From positions 44,386,501 through 44,450,500 of the forward strand of contig NW_026947493.1 of NCBI RefSeq assembly GCF_034190915.1: a stretch of 64,000 nt of DNA. The letters run 5' to 3'. The stretch comes from Cavia porcellus. Taxonomy: Eukaryota; Chordata; Mammalia; Rodentia; Caviidae. The notes beneath the pieces are model-generated. The model was not told where the DNA came from. It ran no database searches and saw nothing but the letters and a program-made list of their open reading frames with translations. Shown in pieces: positions 34,300 to 45,930 of this stretch (positions are counted from its first letter, which is position 1; each line of letters begins with the position of its first letter). The position numbers and the translations under genes are program-made.

Positions 34300-35390
34300 C
34301 AAATCTGTGCTTTCATAATAGATTTTAAAAAAAGCAGCATCCATTTGGTGTCTCCCTGGTCAGTGACCAGGTGTGATGTGTTTCTCTCTGAATACTGTCA
34401 CTCTTGCCTGGAGCCCACGTGCTCAGGGGCTTAGGGCCCCCAACCACACTTTCAGGTGATGGGCTTGTGTGGATTCAGTTTCAGTTTTGCTTATTCTTTT
34501 ACATATTACTATATTTCATTTAGGCTTCAAACTCTGCAAATAACTGCCCTAAAGCAGAATAATCATTACACATCTCCCATGTATTGTTTCGTTTTATCCC
34601 CAGATGTTTACTACTTGACTTAAAATGATGCCGATCTTTTTTAGGAGAGATTTGCCTTTTTGTTACAATTGAGCAAATTTGTTGTATCTTTGTGGTGAGG
34701 TAGCTAAACTTAGAAAAACCTTGAGCAGAAATTAGATATTACTTTTTGTGTTTTGCATAATCCAAGCCAGAGAAAAATGCATAAATATTTTTTATTCATT
34801 CTAGCTTTTTTCCCCAGAAAGTTTCCTTGTTTACTTATACTCAATTTGCCTCATGAATATTCAGCTGTCAACAGAGCTACGAGTCAATATCCATGGAAAT
34901 GAACTCTTTAAGTAACATTTTGCTGGTTTCTCTTTGATTCATGAAGTATGTAGAAATATTTGTGATATTTCATATTTTATTTTCTTGACTTTTGAAATGT
35001 AAAAGGATTTTGATAATTGTTATGCCAAAATTTTAAAGTCGAGTTTATCATTTAGCCTTTTTTTCATTTCTTAAATGTATAATTGAATGCCTTCTACAGG
35101 TTAAGGTAATTTTTGCAAGGCAAATGATGAGTAAAAAACATGAAGAACTTAAGAACAGTTTTAAAGTGCTTTACCTATTTATGCATGTACATTATTTGTT
35201 CCTATTAGTTGATAATTCATGGCATTGATTATAACTTGCTGTGTGTACATTGTTAAAAGTATGATTCTCCTTCCTTCAGAGGTTGTGTTACTAACAAAAA
35301 TAATGAAAATATCATCCAAGAAGTATATTTGGCCATAAAATAAAAACAATAACAGAAAATATTTACATATGGTCTTGAATGTGCCAGTTG
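34300..35390. other. Unrecognised intron sequence
   Basis: No family or exon recognised. 34790-35270 looks unique. Confidence 0.4.
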
Positions 35391-35394
35391 CTTT

Positions 35395-35580
35395 ACATAT
35401 ATTTATTTTTGCCTGAGAGCAAGTCCTTAGGGGTAGAGAAACATTTGTTTAGTTTTAAACAAATGTGGAAACTCTATCTCAGAGGGGAAAGGTTAGTAAT
35501 CTAGTAGCTGGCAAACTCGAAATTTGAACCCAGACAGTGACTCCAGAATTTAAGCTATAAAAACCACTTTATACTGCTGT
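35395..35580 (-). mobile_element. MIR SINE (antisense)
   Basis: ATCTCAGAGGGGAAAGGTTA, CTAGTAGCTGGCAAACTCGA and TTTGAACCCAGACAGTGACT, followed by a CCACTTTATACTGCTG end. Confidence 0.7.
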
Positions 35581-36009
35581 CCTTTTATATTTTAGTATAG
35601 TCTACAGATTCGCCTATAGCTGATTGTGCCAACACCTGGCATTATTTCCAGAAGGATTTGAAGATCCCCCTGTTTAAATACTAAATTCGTACATACTGGA
35701 AGTGTTTCTTACATTCTCTCTGTGCCATTGATCTATTTTTCCATAAGTTAAAGCAGCATTAATCATTTCCATGACTATATATTCATTCCTTTTAGGAATA
35801 CAGAATGAGAAGAATTAAAAGGAAAGGGAAACAAATTACAAACTAAGGAACAGGTGGTACATTGAGTGAAGAGAGTAACGATACTATTTTGTAGGGAGAA
35901 AGGGGAGAAAGTACAATAATAGGGGCGATCAGGTATTGCAAGTTGTTATAAGTCACAGATATTTTTAGGTAAAGGGTGGAAAATGTTAACTGTCAGTAAT
36001 TTTTGTTTG

Positions 36010-36100
36010 TTTGTTCTTTCTTTCTTGTGCTAGGAATCAAACACAGGCCCTTCAGTATGTTAAGCAAGTGTAGCTTGACCACTAAGTTGCACCCTTCGTA
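36010..36100 (-). mobile_element. Old ID-like SINE (antisense)
   Basis: GTGCTAGGAATCAAACACAG, TATGTTAAGCAAGTGTAGCT and GACCACTAAGTTGCACCC. Confidence 0.7.
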
Positions 36101-36307
36101 CTAGATGTCAGTTTTAAACAACAGGCCTGGTGCTCACAGGTACCTACATTTCATAGGTATAACACTAGAAGCCAGTGTAAGTAAGTGTAAAGAAATAAAA
36201 CTTTTCTTTTTTGGTATTAGTTAAACTAAATAGCTATTAGAAGTCAGTTTAAAGTCTTTTCCCTGTGTCTCATAGGATTGTGCAGTAAGTAAAATCACCT
36301 ATGTGAG

Positions 36308-36426
36308 GAAAAAAAGGGGGCTCTGGGTGCCAGGCAGGAACAGAGCTTTGTGCTGAGATCTTGATTTGTTTCTCTGGGTTGTTTTCCAGCGTCAGATGCT
36401 TTTCCTTCTCCCACAGCCTCCATTTC
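36308..36426. repeat. 119-bp near-identical direct repeat, copy 2
   Basis: Partner of 34172-34290, same orientation, 2,136 bp downstream. Differences seen: GGAGC/GGAAC, GATAC/GATGC and CATAG/CACAG. Confidence 0.92.
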
Positions 36427-36964
36427 CTTTTCATGGGAACTGAATTCTTAAATAACGGCTTAACAGGAATAGTGTTCTGCACTTTAATTTCGGGAAATGG
36501 CCAGTTTCCTGTGCTAGGGAAAAAAATCTGGGCTTGAGAATATTATCTATATAATGTACTTTGTACTTCCCGCTCTGCCTTTTCTTTCATTGTGCTGTTA
36601 CTTGAGTTATCTGCTATCAATGTAAATTCCTGACCAACACAATACAAAGTATTATACCAGAGACACAATAGCTTACAGATATTTCAGTATAAATATTTGT
36701 ATAATATTGAAAATAAGACAATTTAGCCAATATCTTATTCTGGAACAAGTCTGTTCATGTAAGCTTACAAATTGCTTAAGAAACCATTTCTTCTGCAGTG
36801 ATCATCATGTGTCACTCTGAAACATACTTTCATGTAAAATGCCACCAGCAAAATTAAGAAATATTGAAATATCTTTTTGTTTCTTTCTTTTTCTTCTTCT
36901 TTCATTAAAGTTTTGTTATTTTCTTCTGAGATTAAACTTCTTTACAAAAATAATGTTTTGTTTG

Positions 36965-37085
36965 AAGAGAGAAAAGGGAAATGGGATAAAAAATTAAGAT
37001 AAATCACATATAGGTACAAATTCCTTATGATGAATGTGGTCATTATGTGTATCTAAATTGTATGAATAAATTTAGTTTAAAAATT
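36965..37085 (+). repeat. Unnamed repeat, copy B
   Basis: GAGAAAAGGGAAATGGGATA, then TACAAATTCCTTATGATGAA and TCATTATGTGTATCTAAATT. Parallels copy A at 31625-31790. Confidence 0.45.
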
Positions 37086-37089
37086 TAGA

Positions 37090-37935
37090 AAAACAAAAAT
37101 CATGATTTGTCATACATGAAAGGATACGTTTTACTTTAACTTTTGTAAACCAGCCTGATAAATTGTCACTGTTTAATAGTTCTCTTGATGATGCAGAGGG
37201 CTGCTAGTGTGGAGAAGTAAGGTGACTCCAAGGGTGTAAGTCTCCTGCCGTTTCTTTAGAGACCTTCTCACATTCCCTGTCGCTTTGTCAATCTGTGTCA
37301 TTCTCACACACTCAGATCTTGTGCCATCTCATTGACATTAAGGCTGTACTTTGGTTATGCTTTACACATACGGTCCCATTTTTATTAATGCCTTGTTCTC
37401 TTGGTCCTGTTGAGAATTGATGAAATAGACAACAGTCTCTACTAGATCTTACAGTTTTATCATCAGAGTGAATTTTCCCCCTATCTTCTGTTCTTGGTGG
37501 ATTTCTAAATTCCTAAAATGTTTGAATGTGAATATGTGAATAGAGACATTGACATGTATGTATAATATTTGAGGATTAGGGTAGAATGCTGAGCAGAAAG
37601 ATAGGGTAAAGTGTAGAAAACGTATTTTAAAAATAAAGAGAGATCACAACTTAGGATGGTTTTACTTAATGATTTTTCAGTTTGACATGCAGTGAAAGAC
37701 ATGCCATACCCTGTCATGACGCTGGGCAGAGACCATGAATGCAGCCATGTGATTGCAAGGGGAAAGGGTTCTCTGCAGTGTAAACTAGGATGTTCTCTAG
37801 GTTAGAGGATTAAATACATTTTTGACTTATGATATTGTCAGCTTCATAGGGTTTGTCAACACACAACTCCCATTATAAGTTGAGGATCATCTGTCAACAT
37901 TATAGAATGTTTTTTCCCTCAGTGCACTAAATTAC
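37090..37935. other. Unrecognised intron sequence
   Basis: No family or exon recognised. Confidence 0.4.
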
Positions 37936-37941
37936 AATATT

Positions 37942-38030
37942 GTCTTTTTGTTTTAATGCTGGGAACTTAACTCAGGACCTTATGCTTGCCGGGTGGGTGC
38001 TGTGTCACTGAGCTCTTACCACTGGTCTAT
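37942..38030 (-). mobile_element. Old ID-like SINE (antisense)
   Basis: AATGCTGGGAACTTAACTCA, TTGCCGGGTGGGTGCTGTGT and CACTGAGCTCTTACCACTGG. Confidence 0.7.
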
Positions 38031-38039
38031 CACAGTATT

Positions 38040-39450
38040 GTCTTAATATAATGGAATTCTTCAAAAGTAAGTCAGGTTGATTTACTCTTAATAGGTCAAG
38101 AAGAGAAGGCAGAGGGTTTATCCTTCAGTTCTGTTTTCTTGGGGTTTAATAATAATTGTAACCCATACAAGTAATAGAACTAGAGCTGTGGATGTAGTAA
38201 TAGTGGATAGTGATAACAGTGGCCTTCGTGGAACTATCAGCTGGTATTTATTGTGTTTTCCCTGGGCATAGTGCCAGTTGACATTACTTGTGATGAAACA
38301 GACTTGAGCTGCTAGCGTCTGATGGACGCTCTGTGCACAGCGGTGACTTTCATTTCAGGAGATGTCCTGTAGTTACAGATATGTTTGATGGATATTTCTA
38401 CATGTGTTGTTGAAAGAATGTGGAGGATTAATTATCAGGTCCACTAACATCCACTGTAAACACCATTCACTAACTTTTTTTTTTTTTTTTACTTTCTTTA
38501 ACTGACTTGTCTCTGGACTTTGGTGCATCTCTGACTGTTCTGAAAAAAAAAATCCATTATTCAAAACAATGCAAGGAACACAAGATCTTCATAAATCAAA
38601 TTATACTTGGAATGAATATGCTATGAAGAGTTTGTTTACAAAAGTTTATTACAACCGTAATAGTTTAAAATTAAGAATATGAAGTTCATCCTTGTAAAAA
38701 CTAAATGCATGCATGACTAAGCTGTCTCTAGCACATAGGAGAGAGTTAACATCTCATTCAATTTTGTTAAATGAATGAGTTAAATAAACTAGGTACCACT
38801 TTTATTAGATTTATTTTTAAATTGTTTTTTCCCTTCTTTGAAAAGGGAAGACTCCTTCACTCAAGATCTTAAGATCAAAAACTATTTTAAAACTTAGGAA
38901 TCTGGAGTGGTCAGTACTAAAAATTTATAAAGGTCAAAAGGACATTGAAAAACAACTTATGATTGTGGCTACAGAAATTTCCATGTGTTAGAAATAAGAA
39001 AAATGGAATTTTTATTTTTAAAAATGTGGGAGTAACTGACAATAATATTCAGCTTTGGAATTGGGTACAAAATGGAATAATGGTGACTCTGGCAAAAGGA
39101 AGTGACATGCGGCTCCCTGAGACTTAGTATGTTCGCATTGCTGAAAAACACAGACAGTATTTTATTTTCTCCATGTGTTTGGAGAAAGGCTGGAATTTCT
39201 GACTTTTGCGTGAATATTTTTTTTTAAATGGTAACAATTGAATCAGTCTTTCAATTATGTTGTGCAATGTTAAAACATACTTGTACTGCTTTTGATCTTT
39301 ACAGTAGACCAACTCATTGCCTTAGGCCAATGGTAGTTAAATATCCTGGTAAAATGATACTTTTACAGGTTGAGCTGTGAGATGCTTTTATGGGAGTTGA
39401 AACTGCAGAAACAAACAGTCTCCTAAAACAAATTAAAAATTAAAGGCAAG
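38040..39450. other. Unrecognised AT-rich intron sequence
   Basis: A T18 run lies near 38473-38490. No family or exon recognised. Confidence 0.4.
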
Positions 39451-39459
39451 AAAGTTAAC

Positions 39460-39883
39460 TGACGCGGCCTGCAGGTAAGTCCACAGAGACCCTAGAGGGG
39501 GAGTGGGGATGAAGAGGGGACAAGAGACACAAAGAACGGAGACAAGATGAAGAAGTCCAATCAAGTCTTGTTTATTCAAGGAAGGAGTATCAAATATATA
39601 GGGTATTGGGGAGGAGGGATTTGGGTTCTGAGATGTCAGCAGGTAACTTAGCAACAGTGGCAAGACTGAGGGTTATAGGTCAAATCAAATTTCCAGGGCC
39701 TGGGCTCATAAGGCGGGCTGATTAATGTAATTCCTTGAATTGGCCTAACAAGCTAGGTAGGCAAGGTGCTGCTTAACTAACCAAACTTAACTCCTAGAAG
39801 GAATTAAGGTGGAGCGGCCTGGAGCTGTTAAGGTGGTACGGCCTGCAGATATAAGGTGGCAGCCAAATACAGGGCTTCCCACA
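39460..39883 (-). mobile_element. Solo LTR, class II (ERVK-like), 424 bp
   Basis: On the minus strand it starts TGTGGGAAGCCCTG and ends CCGCGTCA, i.e. TG...CA. It has a polyadenylation signal AATAAA at 39571-39576 (minus strand) followed by a T/C-rich U5. The 6-bp flanks GTTAAC (39454-39459) and GTTAAG (39884-39889) match except for one base, as expected for a class II integration. No internal retroviral sequence is present, so it is a solo LTR left by recombination. It carries no gene. Confidence 0.88.
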
Positions 39884-39984
39884 GTTAAGAAAAGTCAGTC
39901 TTAAGAAAAGTGTACATTTATTGTCATATTTTACTATCGTCAACTCCACAGCTTTTGTGTTTTCCTACTTATATATTGATTGAT

Positions 39985-40190
39985 TGGTTAATTACTGTAC
40001 TAGGAATTGAACTCAGAGGCTTGAGCCTGTGGTTTACCGCAGTATACATCCCCAGTTCTTGTGATCTTTTTTAGTTTTAGAGATAGTCTCACTAAGTTAC
40101 CAGGTTTGGTTTGAACTTGATCATTCTCCTAGCTCAGCTTCTGAGTAACTGCAAGTATAGTAGTGTACCAGTGCAACTGAGTTTTATATA
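39985..40190 (-). mobile_element. ID-like plus B1 SINE pair (possible heterodimer)
   Basis: The antisense ID-like part (ACTAGGAATTGAACTCAGAG, ACCGCAGTATACATCCCCAG) is joined directly to an antisense B1 (GAGATAGTCTCACTAAGTTA, CTCAGCTTCTGAGTAACTGC). Read on the minus strand the order is B1 then ID, as in B1-dID type heterodimers of non-murid rodents. It could also be two separate insertions. Confidence 0.65.
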
Positions 40191-40199
40191 ACTGTACTT

Positions 40200-41150
40200 C
40201 CATTTAAAATGTTTTTATTTTCTTTTTTAGTCAGCTTCAAAACTGAGTTTTTAGCCCCCAAGAATTAAACGTCTTGAAAACCCTGTGCTCTGTATTTAAT
40301 GTTCCAATTTTATGCTGATAAACGATGAATTTTTTCCCCCTGAAAACTCTTGGAGAGCATAGTTTTGTCATATTCATCTTTTGGTTTGTTGAGATCGAAT
40401 TTAGAACACACTAAAAAATGTTTTAAAACCTTGGCCAAAAGAGTTTATTTTTTTAATATAGAAAGTGTGATGAAAAAATTTTCACCTAGCTCTTGATAAT
40501 AATGAGGTCCACTCAAATTAATTAAATAATTAATCTGAAAAACAGTAAAACATTTTTTAGTGGAAAACTGAACCAATATTAAGTCTCTTAATTTTTGTGA
40601 TACAAGGAATCCTCCTATCCCTGGATTATAAAAAATATTATTAATCAAAAGGCTTTCACTGGGGTGTTAGCATGTTATTTTGGTGTTACTACCATCATGT
40701 TGGACATTTATTTATATAAATCCAGATATGGTGAATTCTATTTTAATGACTTATAGACTGATAAATCCCTTTATGGATGAGTCTTAAATGGTACTGAACT
40801 ACTAACAAATGATAAATATTCTGAAAGTTTTTGCAGCTTTTTTATTTATGGAATATTATGGTAAAGGAGGGAAAAACTGTTTCAAAGATGAAAAGATGCT
40901 GATCATATTCTGTCAAGTCTTGTGGTCTGCTGGGAAGCTAGACAAACGAGCCAACACTACTTTATGATTATTCAGTGTATGTGAGTGTGAAGACATTAGT
41001 AAACTCCCTGTAGTGCCCAGGAGTATACCTACCTTACAACAGAAGAATTATCTGTTCTAAATATCAGTGTTGTCAAGATTGAGAAACTGCCTCATGGTGA
41101 TTACATGGTATCTTTTATCTCAAGTTGCTCGCAAACATTTAGAAAGATAT
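40200..41150. other. Unrecognised AT-rich intron sequence
   Basis: No family or exon recognised. Confidence 0.4.
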
Positions 41151-41151
41151 T

Positions 41152-42934
41152 TGCTATGGTTTAGATTTAAAATATCTTTAAAAAAATCTTGTTTTCTGAG
41201 ATAGGGCTTGCTCAAGAGGTGGATTTCCAAGGGCATGACCTGGCAGGGTATATTCATGTCTCTAGATATCCTCTCTCTGCTTCCTAGCTGCAACAGAATG
41301 AACACCTTTGCTGTACTATGCCCTTCCACCATGCTGTTGTTGCCTTGGAGTTGGTTATTATGGACCTCACCTATTGGAAACTATAGGCCAAATAAATCAC
41401 TTCTCTTTTTAAATTTTGGGTTTTGTGCATTTTGGGACAATGATGGTAAAGTGACTGGTACAGAAAAATGATACTGTAGAAGTCCTGTCAGAAGAGATGG
41501 CCATTGGTGTGTGACCTGGATGAATGTCTCTCATCTTCACCCCACCCATTTTCCCTCTGTTTCATTGCCATGCCATGAGTTGCCTGGAAAGGGTATATAT
41601 TTTTCTCGCTTCCCTTGATCTCTGTCTGGTTTGCTGTCATGCCATGAACTATTTTCGTCTGTTATGCTTCTCTGCCATGTCACCGTACCTTGAGCTAGCC
41701 AGATATGAACTGAACCCCTAAAACTGTGGGCCAAAATAAACATTTTCTACTTTAGAGTTATGGGTGGTTGGGTATTGCATCTCAGTGACAAGAAAGTAAC
41801 TAAGATTCTACCCATCACAGGCTTGCAGGTTTAATGGCTTAACTCTTTGGAAAGACTTTGCTTTGAAAAGAGAACCCCCAAGCCATCTTGTTCATTTAGG
41901 GCAGCCTAGGGACGTGTATTCTCAGCTTCAGCTATCTGGGCACTCAGAGGTGGCTGAAGCCATGGTCCAGTGGGGACCAGTTACCACGTGAGTTGGAGAC
42001 AGACTTTGGCATTCTATACATGACACTGATTTTTTCAGGCATGGAGATTGCAAGAGCTGTGGACTCATGAAGATGTCCACCAGATTTCAAAGGGAGTCCA
42101 CCAAGTCCCGGCAGTATGCCTCTGTGGAGACTCCAGGAAGTTGAAGGTGACAGTAATGTAAAAGGACATCTACTGAGGAAAACTGTGAGCAGTAAGCGGG
42201 GCCTGTCCAAGAGAAAGATCATACTGGCTGCAACCATCAAGGATTGGGTGCAGGGTTGCCAAGCCCTCTGAGCTTCACATCTTGGCATAACTTGCCCTAT
42301 GAGCTCGGCATAAAGTAACAGGATTTCATGTTTGCCCTGCTTGTTTTGGGTCTTGCTTTGGCTCAATTTTTTTTCTATCGGCTTGTTTTCTCTTAAATTG
42401 GAATGTTGACTCTGTACCATTGTTGGATATATTTAACTTTTTAAAAACAATTATTTCCACCAGGGCTAACAGCTAAGAATTTAGCTTTAGTTTCAGAGGA
42501 GACTTTGGATTTGAACCTTTCAGCCAAGGTAGAATTGTTAAGACTTTGGCAACTCTCAGATATGGATTAATTCATTTTTCATAATGAGATGGTTGTGAGG
42601 GTTTTTGGTAGCCTGGGGCAGAATGTTATGGTTTAGGTCTAAAATGTCTCCCAGAAGTCTTGTGTGTTTGGAGATGGTCCTAGTTCAGAAGAAAGGGGTC
42701 ACTGGGGGCATGCGTGGAAGAATGTATTCTTATCCCTGGCTTTTCCTTTCTCTCTGCTTCCTGGTGCCGTGAGGTAAGCGGCTTTCCTCCATCACATGCT
42801 TCCGCCACACTGTTTCTGCTGTAGAGCTCCCAGCATGGAGTGAATTCACTGGAACCTCAGCTAAGCAAATTTCTCCTCCTTTTAACTGTGAGCATCCGTT
42901 ATATTCTCCCAGTGATGAGAAAGTGACTAATACA
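41152..42934 (+). mobile_element. ERVL-MaLR element with LTRs and internal part
   Basis: An LTR at 41152-41464 starts TGCTATGGTTTAGA, has GGCCAAATAAATCACTTCTC and ends ACTGGTACAG. A second LTR-like end lies at about 41480-41805 (GGGCCAAAATAAACATTTTC, AAGAAAGTAACTAAG). MaLR-type internal sequence follows (GACTTTGGATTTGAACCTTT, AGCCTGGGGCAGAATG). A final LTR at 42624-42934 starts TGTTATGGTTTAGGTC and ends AGTGACTAATACAA. The internal part has no coding capacity for retroviral proteins, as is normal for MaLRs. Confidence 0.75.
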
Positions 42935-43004
42935 ATAATAAACTAGAGAAATTAATACTGCACAGTCAGAAAGGAAAACTGTCTCATTAAGATCATAATT
43001 CTTT

Positions 43005-43400
43005 ACTCGTTCCTCAGAAGTTAATTGAATATTTATCAGGTGCCAAGTATTGCAATAGGAGCTGGGCATACCCTTATGAAGAAAATTAATAGTCTCTGCC
43101 TTCATGGTTCTCACATCTACAAGGAGGAGCCAGAAAACAGGCACTGGTACACTGAGGTGTGGAATATTAAGGGTTGTTGAGCAAACAAAGTAAAATCATG
43201 TAGGAGTCGGGCATGATTGGGGTTGGGCAGTGGAACATTCTTCCGGGTGCCTAGGAGAGATCTGAAGAAGTGGCATTTACACTAAAAAGTGAATGAAGAC
43301 GAGATACACCAATAAAAAGTATTCTGGGCAGAGGAAGGAGTTTGGAGAAATGTGCTTAGGTAGAAATAAACCTAGAAGTACAGTACTTGGGAGGAATAGG
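43005..43400 (-). mobile_element. L2 LINE 3' part (antisense)
   Basis: ATTGAATATTTATCAGGTGC, CTCTGCCTTCATGGTTCTCA, AGATCTGAAGAAGTGGCATT and CTGGGCAGAGGAAGGAGTTT are the reverse complement of the L2 3' region in order. Confidence 0.75.
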
Positions 43401-43444
43401 AAGGCTGGTGTGGGTTAGGCAGTGATCCAGAGTGACGAAACTAG

Positions 43445-43538
43445 GATGGGGGATGAGGGAGGAGAAAAGGGAGCAGGAAGAAGAGGAGGAGGAGGAGAAG
43501 AGAAGAAAGAATCAAAGCAGGAGGGGGGAGAGGAGTAA
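43445..43538. repeat. Polypurine tract, ~94 bp
   Basis: Almost only A and G on the + strand, including AAGAGGAGGAGGAGGAGAAG. It may derive from slippage in L2-derived sequence and could form triplex DNA. Confidence 0.9.
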
Positions 43539-43549
43539 AACTCTTGTGG

Positions 43550-43900
43550 TTGGGGTTTATGTGTCCCCTCAAAACATGAGTTGAAAACTAATTGGGAGAT
43601 TGAGAGGGGACCTATTCTTCCTGTCTCAGAGTAGATGCCAGACATGGAGAGACGTGTGAGGGAGAAAGGAGAGCAAGTGGAGTTGCCCAAGGTGCCCAAA
43701 TGATGCTGGAAATGTAGAAAGAAAAAGATCGCGCTTAATCCATTAGCAGGTTTGACTAGTATAGATTTATGGTGACATATATTGGGCATTGGATCTTGAA
43801 AAACCCTTGAAATTATCACAAGGTATTATATAGCTTTTAAAATATTTTATATTTTTATTATTACAATAAACTTATTGGTTATTTTCTGCATTTACCTTCA
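43550..43900. other. Possible short MaLR LTR start and unrecognised sequence
   Basis: TGTGTCCCCTCAAAACATGA at 43560 resembles a MaLR LTR 5' region. The rest was not identified. Confidence 0.3.
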
Positions 43901-43904
43901 ACTT

Positions 43905-43985
43905 TTCTCCCCAGTGCCTGGGATCACGCTCGGCTTCACACACGCCATGAGAACTTTACCACTGAGCAAAATGCCCACCTCTTTA
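43905..43985 (-). mobile_element. Old ID-like SINE (antisense)
   Basis: CAGTGCCTGGGATCACGCTC, AGAACTTTACCACTGAGCAA and ATGCCCACC. Confidence 0.65.
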
Positions 43986-43989
43986 CTTT

Positions 43990-45120
43990 TTAATGTACTA
44001 AAAAAATGTACTTATTATGTATTTCAATTTACTTGCCTCCTCCTTGTGGGGTATAAGCAAAGACTTGACTATGATGTATATTGGCTCATCTTATATACAT
44101 GGAACAAGGCTTTTCAAGGAGAAATCTGAAAACATTTGGCATTTTGTGAAAATCTTTCAGTTGATACACAAGCTCAAAAATTTTTGCATGAGGCTTTCTT
44201 TTTCCTTTTTGGTTCCTATGGTGAGATGGTGTGAAGGCAATGGTGCAAAAAACTGCTGATGCTCTTGGTGGTTACTGTGTACTTACAGTCACTATGGACT
44301 TTACTACCACCCACTCATGGAGAACTATGACAGTTTTGCTTAAGAATCTTCTTTACAAGCGAGTAAAAATTAATTTTATGAAATAATCATTATTGAACAT
44401 TTCTTTTCTAATGTCCTGTGCATACATAAGTGCTTCTCTGGCAAACCCAAGTAGTATAGTTGTCTCCAGGAAAAGACCTTGTGTCATTGTTTCAGTTGCT
44501 ATGGAAGATCATATTTACTTGAAATAATGACTGTGGGACAAAGAATGGTTTCTGTTTCAGAGTATTTGGCAGGCATTTACTCCAAAAAATGAAATGAGCC
44601 TGTCACTTTAAGGAAATAGCCTACACTATTTGTTTTCTATGACAGACTTCAGCTTTCAGGTGAATTTGCAGTTCTGGAAAATTTGTTTCCATCTCTGTGA
44701 ACTTGACAGCTTCCTAATACTTAAAGACTTTTCCAGTGAGCTGGGTGCTAATATTGATAAGCATAATGTGTTTGTGTGTTTAATATTTTATAATTAAATA
44801 TATCAGTGTTTGGAAGAAAGCTGTAACTCTCCAGGTTAAGCTTAGGTATATAACCTGTGTAAAATGAATATAACTTTTCCTCCAAAAGGGCAGCCTCTCT
44901 TGAAATTTTTTCTTTGCACAATATACATATTATATATAGTTACGTTTTCCCAATGACAGAGTGCTGCTAATGTAAAATATTAGTAGAAGTAATAAAGCTT
45001 AGCGCTCATATAATATGACATTCACAGTGGTATCAGATGTCAAGAACTGAAAGTGTAAACTATTAAACTCTATGTGAGAATGATGTATTGTTTGTGCAAC
45101 TGACTGATGAAAAGAGTAGG
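43990..45120. other. Unrecognised intron sequence
   Basis: No family or exon recognised. Confidence 0.4.
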
Positions 45121-45124
45121 AAGG

Positions 45125-45142
45125 ACACACACACACACACAC
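45125..45142. repeat. (AC)9 microsatellite
   Basis: Nine AC units. Confidence 0.9.
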
Positions 45143-45379
45143 TCAAGTAGAGGGAAATCATCGATTTATAAAATTAAATTATAAAATAAAATGTATTTCA
45201 AAAATCAAACTCATAGTAAGCTCTGCTTTACAGATAAATTAACAGCATCACAAAATGGGCAGATGAGATTGCTGTCATCTTTCTCTTGTTTTAATGAATT
45301 CCTTATTTTGATCTCTTGATACAAAATTTAAAAGAGGACATAATAAAACAGGTCAGAACAGAACAATTTAAGCAACATA

Positions 45380-45800
45380 GTGTTCACCACCAGCCAACCT
45401 GACATAACAGTAGCTACCATAGTGTCTCTTTCCTTGAAATATTTGAGAATACCTTCATACACCATAGTATCAAACATAACAAGACAGTGTAAAACCATTC
45501 AAGAGGATGAAAGTATTACAGGGTATTGAGAACCAACTAACAGAAAATGAACAATGGTTACTATATTATCTCCTTGTCCATAAAAAATTTTGTTTATAGT
45601 ATCACATCTGATAAAATCCAATAAGAGACAACATGATAAAACCGATCGAGACAGAAGAATAAAAGCTTGGTAGGACCTCAAAACAAAATGATATTAAATC
45701 AGCACTAGCTATTATAATGTCTTGTTTTCTTTAAAATAGCTGTTCATACCATCACAGACAATAAAATCAACCCAGAATAAAACCATTCCATTTAATGAAA
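45380..45800 (-). repeat. ~150-bp tandem units in antisense L1 3' UTR
   Basis: Landmarks TAGCTACCAT (45411), TGGTTACTAT (45555) and TAGCTATTAT (45706) are 144 and 151 bp apart, with matching surroundings such as GTGTCTCTTTCCTT and ATTATCTCCTTGTCC. Same array type as in the L1s at 28.2 and 60.5 kb. Confidence 0.8.
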
Positions 45801-45930
45801 TGAAAACATTATAAGACTTTAAAGCAATATAAAGGGGAATCATGATTATGACATACTTTTATGTATTCTTACCATTTCTTACCCTAGGGAAACTACTCAG
45901 TATGTATACATGAGAGTTTGACTTATTTCG

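Noticed and set aside
33922..34344. 140-codon open frame on the minus strand
   Set aside because: It covers the 119-bp repeat and AT-rich flanks. No domain is visible, and the partner copy does not keep the same frame outside the repeat.
41944..42420. 158-codon open frame on the minus strand
   Set aside because: It lies within the internal part of a MaLR element, antisense to it, and shows no recognisable protein domain.
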